A stretch of DNA of 64,000 nt from Costus lasius (taxonomy: Eukaryota > Streptophyta > Magnoliopsida > Zingiberales > Costaceae), in assembly GCA_027563935.2 (NCBI GenBank), contig CM050446.2, positions 30,321,501 through 30,385,500 of the forward strand. Reading direction: 5' to 3'. Below are positions 54,871 to 64,000 of this stretch, in pieces. A model generated the notes under the pieces. The model worked only from the letters and a program-made list of their open reading frames with translations, did not search any database and was not told the origin of the DNA. The translations under genes were made by a program, and so were the position numbers. The first letter of the stretch is position 1, and each line of letters opens with the position of its first letter.

Positions 54871-57800
54871 ATGACTACTAGATCTGGTGCAAACTACAAT
54901 AATCATCCTGAAATTGAACCCAATGAGACTGATAGGATGTTTCAAATGATAATGAATAGGCTTGACCAAATGGACACTAGGATTCAAAATTTAGAAACCC
55001 GTAGAGGCTCTAGATCCCCTAGTCGCCCCTCAAGTGAACCCATCCTAGGTCAACCTACTCAAAACAATAGGGATTTTCCTAGGGAAGACCAAGAACTTGA
55101 ATGGAATGAGCCACCTGCTCAAACTCGCCACAGATCTAGGGAGGATGATGTGCAATGCAACATCAAACTCACACCCCCAACCTTTAGTGGTTCCCTTGAC
55201 CCTAGAGAGTTCTTAGATTGGGTTGACAAGCTTGAAAGATATTTTGACTGGAGCATGATGCCAAGTCAATTAAGGTTAGGTTCACCCATTGCCTCTTAGA
55301 GGGTACTGCTAGATTATACTAGACAAATGTAGAGAGAAACCAAGAAATGTTTAGGCGCACTCCTATTGAGAGATGGGAAGATATGTGAGAAAAACTTAGG
55401 GAAAAGTATGTCCCTCCTTACTTCCAACTCAAGATAATTGATGAAGCCATGAGCCTAGTCCAAGGTAGCCAATCTGTCACTGATTACACCACTAGGTTTG
55501 ATGAGCTCCTTTTAAGGAGTGGCATCCATGAAGAATCCCATGTCTCCCTTAGCAGATATAAGAATGGACTTAGACCCGAGATCAAAAGAGGAATGACCTA
55601 TTTCCAAATAGAGTCTAGAGAAATCGCCTACCAAAGAGCCTTAGAGGTAGAGGAAAACCTTAAGAGAGCTTTTAGGAGGGAGTTTAGTTCACCTAGAACT
55701 TAACCTAAAACACCTACATCAAACCCCTCAAGCTCCCAACCCAAAGCCCCAACATCAACACCCTCTAGACCTAGAACTGTCCAAGAACCTAGAGTCACTT
55801 GCCATGCTTGTCACCAAGTAGGACATTACATGAAAGATTGCCCCAAGAGAGTCCTATACGTAGGTGAAGAAAAACATGAGGAAACATATGAGGAAAACCA
55901 TGAAGAAACCCACAACCCTGACTCTGGATGTATGATTTGTGAAGAATTAATTTATGATAGTGGTGAAGAGCAAACCCAAGATACCTTAGGAGTGGTTAGG
56001 TGCACCCTGATCAAACCTACCCCAACTGAGGACTGGCGTAGGACCAGTATTTTCCACACCTACACGAAATGCAATGGCAACATGTGCAAAGTAGTGATAG
56101 ATAGGGGAAGTAGTCTAAACGCGGTCTCTCACACAGCCTTAGTGAAATTCAACTTTAAGACAGAACCGCACCCTAGTCCCTATAGCATATCCTGGGTCAA
56201 CCAGTCCAGTGTCCCAGTCACCCATAGGTGCTTAGTACCTCTTCAGTTTGCCATCTACCAAGGCAAGATTTGGTGTGACGTCATAACCATGGATGTCGCC
56301 CAAGTCTTACTTGGTCGCCCTTGGTTATTTGACATGGATGTTATCCACTACGGTCGGACTAACACCTATGTCTTTAGCCATGATGGGCAAAAGATCAAAC
56401 TGAAGCCTTCCATGCCTAAGGAACTTAAGGCTTCCACTAATAAGGGTAGGATAGAAGAACCTAAGGAACCCAAACCTACCATCCAACTCATAAGGTCCCA
56501 TGCCTTCACCCAAGATTGCTTAGAGTCCAAACAAGTGTACTCCCTAGTCATTAAGGAAACCAACCCAGATGAGGAGTCACCTATACCCATAGAAGTTGAG
56601 ACCCTACTCTCAGGGTACTCTGAGCTCACTAGAGATGAACTTCCCAATGGCCTACCTCCCCTTAGAGAAATCCAACATGCCATAGACCTTGTCCCGGGTT
56701 CTACCCTGCCCCACTTACCCCATTATAGGATGAACCCTACTGAGCATCAAGAGCTCAAGAGACAAGTAGATGAACTTTTAGATAAGAGTTTCATTAGGGA
56801 GAGTCTTAGTCCATGTGTAGTACCCGCCCTTCTTACCCCAAAGAAGGATGGAAGTTGGCACATGTGTATAGACTATAGGGCGATGAATAAGATAACCATC
56901 AAATATAGATTTCCCATCCCAAGGTTAGATGACATGCTGGTAGGTTCTAAGTGGTTTAGCAAGCTAGACCTTAGAAGTGGATACCATCAAGTTAGGATAA
57001 GACTTGGGGATGAGTGGAAAACAGCCTTTAAGACTAAGGATGGTTTATATGAGTGGCTAGTCTTGCCCTTTGGTCTCTCTAATGCCCCCTCAACCTTTAT
57101 GAGATTGATGAACCAAGTCTTGAAGCCTTATATAGGAAGATTCTTAGTAGTTTACTTTGATGACATCCTAATTTATAGCAAGACCCAAGAAGAACACATG
57201 GAACACCTTAGGAAAACCCTAGACTTACTTCAGGAAGAAAAGCTATACCTTAACCTGAAAAAATGTTCTTTCCTCTCCCCTAGGGTTGTCTTCTTAGGCT
57301 TCATAGTTTCTGACCAAGGACTTCAAGCTGACCCTAGCAAGATCCAAGCCATCTTAGACTGGCCTGAACCCAAAACCTTGACTGAGATTAGGAGCTTCCA
57401 TAGTCTAGCAGCCTTCTACAGGAGATTCATTAGAAACTTTAGCACCATAGTAGCCCCTATAACCAATTGTATGAAACTGGGTGAGTTTAGCTGGCCCAAG
57501 TCTGCTAGTAGAGCCTTTGAGGAGCTTAAGGCTAGAATGACCACTGCCCCCATCCTGAGATTACCTGACTTTTCTAAAGTTTTCATAGTAGACTGTGATG
57601 CCTCAGGAGTAGGAATAGGAGGTACCCTTAGTCAGGAAGGTCACCCCGTAGCCTATTTTAGTGAAAAATTAAATGAGGCTAAGCAAAGATATACCACTTA
57701 TGATAAGGAGTTCTATGATGTAGTTCAATCTTTAAGGCACTAGAGACATTACTTAATACATAATGAATTTATTTTGAATAGTGACCACCAGGCTTTATCT

Positions 57801-58840
57801 TTTTTAAGTGCCCAGAAGAAATTAAATGCAAGGCATGCTAAGTGGGTGGAATACCTTCAGCAGTATACTTTTGTTTTAAAACATAAGTCTGGAACTGAAA
57901 ATAAAGTTGCTGATGCTTTGAGTAGAGTAACTTTACTTGTGCAAAAATTATCTGTTGAAGTAGTTGGACTTGATCGCATGAAGCATGAATACTTAGAATG
58001 CCCTGATTTTTCAAGCATATACTCTGAGCTTAGCATAGACCCTTTGAGTCATCCCCTCTATACCCTAAGGGATGAGTTTTTGTTTCTCGGGCCAAAGTTG
58101 TGCATTCCTAAGACCTCAATCCGAGATTTCCTTATCTGGGAGATTCACGGAGGAGGGTCTACCGGGCACCATGGCCGGGACAAAACTCAAGCCTTAGTGG
58201 AGGAACGGTTCTTCTGGCCGAACCTCTATAGGGATGTGGCTAAGGTTGTCAAACATTGTAGGACCTGTTAGACTAGCAAAACTCAGAAACATAATTTTGG
58301 TCTGTACACCCCCCTACCCATTCCTCAAGCACCTTGGCAGGACCTTAGCATGGATTTCATCTTAGGTTTACCAAGGACTTCCTCTAGGCATGATTCTATA
58401 TTTGTCGTAGTGGATAGGTTTACCAAGATGGCACACTTTATACCTTGCTACAAAACTACAGATGCTTCACATGTAGCTAGGTTATTCTTTAAAGAGGTTG
58501 TTAGACTTCGAGGTACCCCTCTGACTATAGTTTATGATAGGGATTCCAGGTTTGTTGGACATTTCTGGAAAACCCTGTGGGCTATGTTGGGAACCAAACT
58601 CAAATTCTCCACGGCCTATCATCCTTAGATGGATGGGCAAACCGAAGTGGTCAACCGATCACTTGGGAGCATTTTGAGGAGTTTGGTAGGAGAACACCCA
58701 GGCACGTGGGATAAGCTGTTACCCATTGCCGGGTTCTCCTACAATAGTGTTGTCAATAAAACCACAGGATTATCCCCCTTTCAAGCCAACTTAGGGTACC
58801 AGCCTAGAAAACCTGTTGATTTATTTCCTTTACCTAGGCA
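54871..58840 (+). pseudogene. Ty3/gypsy chromovirus-like gag-pol, broken and 3'-truncated
   Basis: Gag starts MTTRSGANYNN, has FLDWVDKLERYF and RWEDM, and a CX2CX4HX4C knuckle at 55800-55841. Protease follows (IDRGSSLN, with Arg where Ser, Gly or Asn is usual). RT has YFDD at 57153-57164, and RNase H has DHQALSFL. Integrase has a finger ending [21 protein letters not shown] and the catalytic Glu in GQTEVVNRSLG; this integrase style is typical of plant chromoviruses. Breaks are a frameshift near 55265 and stops at 55320, 55386, 55701, 57741, 58269 and 58626, most fitting C-to-T or G-to-A change at Gln or Trp codons. The sequence is cut at 58840 by a copia LTR, so any C-terminal chromodomain is lost. 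Domain calls are firm; inactivity is certain. Confidence 0.94.
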
Positions 58841-60480
58841 TGTTGGGGTATGCCCTTAAGGCTAATGTTTGAGGCCTTGGGATTCTATCAGTATCATGTA
58901 TAAACTCTTTTGTTTATAAAGGCAATGGTTGTTATTCAGGTTGTTACATTGTCTGCTGCAATAATTGTACTTCTGAATAATGTCTCAAAGCTGTTCAGCT
59001 AGGCTGACATGCTATAAAGTCCTTAGTCGAGATATCTTGGTGAACATGAGACAGCCTTGATATGATTAAGACTAATATGTGTTCTAATCTTATAGGATGC
59101 TTCGAGCATGGAATAAGATGTAGACTCATGGGTACATTGGATGTACTGGACAGACCCTATTTGGATATTCAATTGCTTGTCACAATGTGAATAATCCTTG
59201 TTTGCTACAAGTGGCACATGTCCTCTGACTTGAGATCACTTGTGTTTCTAAATGATGATTGTCATTGTTTTGAGGTAGTTCAATATCATTTGAAACATAA
59301 TGGTTATAGACTATCTTGGATGGTGAGCTTGAATCATGTTAGGGCACTAGTGATAGATATAGGATTGCCGTCTCCTTGTTTGGAGTGTGATGTTCTAATG
59401 GGGCCCCCTGGATGAGATGATTGAGAGAGTGTATGGCCATACCCAGGTGACTGTGTTCATCTGATCTAATCATGCTCATCATATTGGAGTTACAAGCTTG
59501 ACACGCTTGTCCAATAAGAACATCCAGTGGCAAAGGAATCATGTATGCCTAGTGAGTTGATTCACACTTGTGCTGTTGTTTGGGTGTAGTCTTGGAAGAC
59601 TCTTTTCTTTATATCGGGAGACAGTGATGTGTTGCTAGATACCCCTCACTGTTCGTGATAACGTAAGTTATCGTTACCGACATTTAAAGGAAACCCTCAG
59701 GGTCGCACAATTTGATGATATGGCTTACTTAAGTCAGATCGTGTGGACTGAATTGTTCAAGTTCAGTTTAAAGGAATTTAGTCTCTGATTGTAAGTGAGA
59801 TCTGGTCTGATCATGTTTGATTGATTAGGGCTTGAGATCGGTAAGCTTCGATTGAGAGAATGGATGCTAGATCGGTGAGATCAGAAGCATCGAGAGATTA
59901 ACGGTTAGATCTGAAGCCTTAGGGTTTAATTGAGATCTAGACTAATTGCTTGGCTTATTTGGTTTCTTGAACTGAACCAACTTGAACCGGCTCATCATAT
60001 GAGCGCATGGTTCAAAGGGGAGAGCTAATAGCGTTAAGGAAAATTCATGGTCGCATGAATTGGAGACTTTGCTATTTTTAGATAGCACTTCTCTAAACGT
60101 GACCACGCCTCACGTTCACGCAAAAGGGAAGCTCTATTCTCGCCTCTCGCCCTTCTCTCTCGACACACTCTTGTGTGGTGACGACTTCAAGTCTCTAGGA
60201 GAGGATTCGGCCAAGAAGAAAAACATCTCTTTCCTTCCATACGACAAGCACCTCTTGGAACCTTGCTAGCACAAGGAGCACCAAGGGAGTAGGCGGCTTC
60301 TTCATCTTGTGTGCGCATCCTTTGGAGGAGATCCTCTCGCTCTCTGCTTCCAAGACACCATCCAAGAGATGGCGATGGTATGGATCTTTCTCTTCTATAC
60401 TAGCATTCGAAAGTTGATCATATGATATATTAAGATCTCTTGAAACCCTAGCTTCCCATGCGAATTTTTATATGCGCCTT
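58841..60480 (+). repeat. Copia LTR, plus orientation, 3' end missing
   Basis: Starts TGTTGGGGTATGCCC inside the gypsy integrase (left flank AGGCA) and follows the copia-1 LTR with clear divergence, especially 59930-60400. It ends around TATGCGCC (60471-60478), lacking the last ~75-100 bases of the LTR, and meets an inverted LTR. No internal region of its own is present. Confidence 0.85.
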
Positions 60481-62145
60481 GAAGGTTTGCATAAGGGGGC
60501 GAAACCCTATCTCATAGGCGCATATGGGAATAAAGGCAGCGGAAAGGGGGTTTCTAGATCTTGCATGCTATATGATCAACAAAAATGACCCGATTGCAAA
60601 TAGAGAAGGATCATACCATAGCCATTTCTAGATGGCGTCTTGGAAACAAAGATCGAAATGGATCTTCTCCAGAGGTGACACACACAATTGATGTCGCCTA
60701 CTCCCTTTGGCGATCCTTGTGCTAACAAGGTCCCAAGGAGTCCTTGTCGAGTGAAAGGGAAGAGAACTTCTTGGCTTGGCGATTTTTCTCTTGTCGTCTA
60801 TTCCTCTCCTTCACCCAAGAATGCCTCAAGACCAAAAGCCAAAATGGCGACAAGGCGTGAAGAGGGAAAACGTGAAGCGTGGTCACGTTGAGAAGTGCTA
60901 TCCAAAAATAGCATGCCACTTCTCCACATGCGATCTTGGGTTTACCCCAATCGCAAACTCCACTTCACCTTTGAACCACACGCTCATCCATGAGCCGGTT
61001 CACTTTGGTTTGGTTCAATGACCAAACACCCCAAGCCATAAGTCCAGATCACATTAAACCCTAAGGTTCCAAATCTGACCGTTCATCTCTTTGATGCTCC
61101 TGATCTCACCGATCTAGCATCCATTCTCTCGATCGAAGCTTACCAATCTAAAGCCCTAATCAATCAAACATGATCAGACCAGATCTCACTTACAATCAGA
61201 GATTAAATCCCTTTAAACTGAACCCAAACAATTCAGTCCACACGATCTGACTTAAGTAAGCCATATCATCAAATTGTGCGACCCTGAGGGTTTCCTTTAA
61301 ATGTCGGTAACGATAACTCATGTTATCACGATCAGTGAGGGGTATCTAGCAACACATCACTGTCTCCCGATATAAAGAAAAGAGTCTTCCAAGACTACAC
61401 CCAAACCACAGCACAAGTGTGAATCAACTCACTAGGCATACATAATTCCTTTGCCACTGGATGTTCTTATTGGACAAGCGTGTCAAGCTTGTAACTCCAA
61501 TATGATGAGCATGATTAGATCAGATGAACACAGTCACCTGGGTATGGCCATACACTTTCTCAATCATCTCATCCAGGGGGGCCCCTTTAGAACATCACAC
61601 TCCAATTAAGGAGACGGCAATCCTATATCTATCACTAGTGCCCTAACCTGACTCAAGCTCATCATCCAAGATAGTCTATAATCATTATGTTTCAAATGAT
61701 ATTGAACTATCTCAAAACAATGACAATCATCATTTAGAAAACACAAGTGATCTCAAGTCAGAGGAAATGTGCCACTTGTCGCAATCAAGGAATATTCACA
61801 TTGTGACAAGCAATTGAATAACCTAGTAGGGTCTGTCCAGTACATCCAATGCACCCATGAGTCTACATCTTATTCCATGCTCGAAGCATCCTATAAGATT
61901 AGAACACATATTAGTCTCAATCATATCAAGGCTGTCTCATGTTCACCAAGATATATCGACTAAGGACTTAACTGCATGTCAGCCTAGCTGAACAGCTTTG
62001 AGACATTATTCAGAAGTACAATTATTGCAGCAGACAATGTAACAAACTGAATAACAACCATGCCTTTATAAACATAAAAGTTTATTACATGATACTGATA
62101 CAATCCCAATGCCTCAAACATTAGCCTTAAGGGCATACCCCAACA
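60481..62145 (-). repeat. Copia-4 3' LTR, inverted, U5 end missing
   Basis: On the plus strand this ends ATACCCCAACA at 62145, followed by the inverted polypurine tract and the copia-4 pol, so it is the 3' LTR of that element. Its other end meets the plus-oriented LTR near 60480-60495, with the last part of U5 absent. The boundary is uncertain by about 15 bases. Confidence 0.85.
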
Positions 62146-62165
62146 ATCTCCCACTTGCACTTAAT

Positions 62166-64000
62166 CTAATGGTTGAGAAATCTCAAACCCATATTATTAC
62201 AGTGCTTCTCATGCTTCTGCTGCGCCAGAGGCTTAGTAAGCGGGTCTGCCAGATTGTCATCTGTATGAACCTTGCAGACTTTGATCTCGCCACGATCTAT
62301 GATCTCCCGGATCAAGTGAAACCGTCTCTGTATGTGCTTGGACTTCTGGTGCGACCGTGGTTCCTTTGCCTGTGCGATTGCTCCAGTGTTATCACAGAAG
62401 ATAACCAAAGGATCTGCACTCGAAGGAACAACACCAAGTTCTCTCACGAACTTACGAATCCACACTGCCTCCTTGGATGCTTCCGAGGCTGCAACATACT
62501 CGGCTTCTGTTGTGGAATCAGCAACAGTTGACTGTTTGAAACTCTTCCACACCACTGCTCCTCCATTCAAGCTAAAAACATAGCCTGATTGCGATCGGAA
62601 ATCATCCTGGTCAGACTGGAACGAAGCGTCAGTATATCCTTCAATACTGAGTTCTTCCTGACCACCATATATCAAGAACATATCTTTGGTCCTCCGCAGA
62701 TATTTTAAAATGTTCTTGACCGCAATCCAGTGTGCCTGACCTGGATTACTTTGGAACCGACTGGTCACGCTTAACCTGTAAGCGACGTCTGGGCGAGTAC
62801 ACAACATCGCATACATAATGGACCCAATAGCCGAAGCATAAGGCGTATTGTCCATTTCATCTTTCTCAGTCTGTGTTTGTGGACACTGACTCTTCGAAAG
62901 ATTCAGACCATGTCTGACTGGAAGATATCCTTTTTTAGAATTCTCTAAATGAAATCTCTCCAGGACTTTATCGATGTAAGTACTCTGGCACAACCCGAGA
63001 AGCCTCTTAGATCTATCCCTGTAGATCTTCACACCTAACACATAGGCTGCTTCTCCAAGATCTTTCATCTGGAAACATTTCCTTAACCATGCCTTAACCG
63101 CATGCATTTCAGGAATGTCATTTCCAATGATTAAGATATCATCGACGTAGAGGACTAGGAAAGTAATTACGCTCCCACTAAACCTCTTATATACACACGG
63201 GTCATCTTCGTTCTTGATGAAACCAAACTCACTGATTGATTCATCAAAATGAATATTCCAGCTTCTCGATGCTTGTTTAAGTTCATAAATAGACTTCTTT
63301 AACTTGCATATTTTATGACGATCTGATGGATTAGTGAAACCTTCTGGTTGTGTCATATACACATCCTCATCCAGATTTCCATTAAGGAAAGCTGTCTTCA
63401 CATCCATCTGCCAGATCTCATAATCATAATATGCAGCTATCGCGAAAAGAATCCGAATAGACTTAAACATGACTACAGGTGAGAAAGTTTCATCATAATC
63501 TATCCCGTAGATTTGTTTGAAACCTTTCGCAACTAGCCTGCCTTTATAGGTAACCACGTTACCATCCATGTCAATCTTCTTCTTGAAGATCCATTTACAG
63601 CCTATAGGGATAACTCCCGAAGGCGGATCAACCAAATCCCAGACTTGGTTATCTGACATGGAGTCCATCTCGGCTCGCATAGCTTCAAGCCATCTTGCTG
63701 ACTCCGGTCCACTGACCGCATCCGCATAAGTGAGGGGTTCATCATTATCAATGATGTAGACTCCGTCATAGCGCTCAGGCTGTCGACGGATCCTTCCCGA
63801 TCTTCGCGGTTCCCGTGATATCTGAGCCTCAGGTTGTTCAATAACCTATTCTACCGGCTCAGGCTCATCCAACTGTGCTTGACTACTTTGTCCTTCTTCT
63901 GGATTCTCATCCAGCTTTATTTCTCTCCCACTGGCCTCTTGCAGAAGAAACTCCTTCTCAAGAAAAATAGCCGTCCGAGCAACAAACACCTTGTTCTCTT
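62166..64000 (-). pseudogene. Copia-4 integrase tail-RT-RNase H, runs off the window
   Basis: Minus-strand copia polyprotein, C-terminal ~610 codons: a linker, GCKWIFKKK, YVDD in VLYVDDILIIGND, GYTDASF, TEAEYVAAS and NLADPLTKPL. A TAG at 63846-63848 lies in the linker where copia-1 has a Gln codon. The conserved RT motif GLKQAS reads ELKQAS (Gly to Glu), and other conserved sites are changed, so this copy is probably inactive although 62166-63845 is otherwise open. The frame continues to the right edge of the window. Confidence 0.92.

Larger units (their letters stand above)
43937..58840 (+). mobile_element. Ty3/gypsy chromovirus-like element, interrupted by copia-3, 3' end missing
   Basis: 5' LTR 43937-45587, PBS 45590-45602, leader split by copia-3 (45621-54715), then gag-pol 54871-58840. 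The integrase is cut by a copia LTR at 58841, so the integrase C-terminus, PPT and 3' LTR are not in the window. It sits inside a copia-2-like LTR. It is the best candidate here for the family that could have mobilised the gag-only element at 9917-15978. Confidence 0.87.

Overview
The window is plant nuclear DNA made up almost entirely of nested LTR retrotransposons. This is shown by primer-binding sites for plant initiator-Met and Asp tRNAs, complete Ty1/copia and Ty3/gypsy gag-pol reading frames, LTRs of 1.6-2.4 kb with TG...CA ends, and target-site duplications. I see no host gene, tRNA, rRNA or CRISPR array. A flowering plant with a repeat-rich genome is the safe conclusion; I cannot name the species.

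Left block (1-20451). A decayed minus-strand Ty3/gypsy chromovirus is split into a left piece (1-659) and a right piece (18286-20451). Between them lies a tandem copia unit, LTR-internal-LTR-internal (660-18285). Its first gag-pol frame (4162-8046) is intact; its second internal copy is cut off inside gag. The second leader carries a very young insertion (9912-15983) with a 5-bp target duplication, two 1877-bp LTRs that look identical, and one 734-codon ORF. That ORF resembles Gag, has no protease, reverse transcriptase or integrase, and ends in a weak chromodomain-like tail.

Middle block (20452-43936). This holds a 5'-truncated, nonsense-riddled copia of a second subfamily with its 3' LTR (20452-23796) and a minus-strand gypsy gag piece (23797-24480). 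A large Athila-type Ty3 element with 2.4-kb LTRs follows (24913-37815). It has a tRNA-Asp PBS, a broken gag-pol, a hairpin-rich spacer and an env-position ORF. Fragments of copia-2-type LTRs and a minus-strand Athila-like LTR remnant complete the block.

Right block (43937-64000). A plus-strand Ty3/gypsy (43937-58840) begins inside a copia-2-type LTR. It is interrupted just behind its PBS by a complete, young, minus-strand copia (45621-54715; duplication ATTTT; intact 1291-aa polyprotein). Its integrase end is cut by a copia LTR at 58841. That LTR faces a second, inverted copia LTR (60481-62145), which is the 3' LTR of a minus-strand copia running off the window.

How the parts relate: the gag-only element at 9917-15978 shares LTR modules, PBS type, leader motifs and the first gag codons with the gypsy at 43937-58840. 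The two look like a non-autonomous derivative and a decayed member of its probable autonomous family. Other noteworthy signals are duplicated hairpins in the copia leader with base-pair-preserving changes, palindromes in the copia LTRs that stay self-complementary between subfamilies, hairpin arrays in the Athila spacer, and a roughly 1.6-kb-arm LTR inverted repeat.
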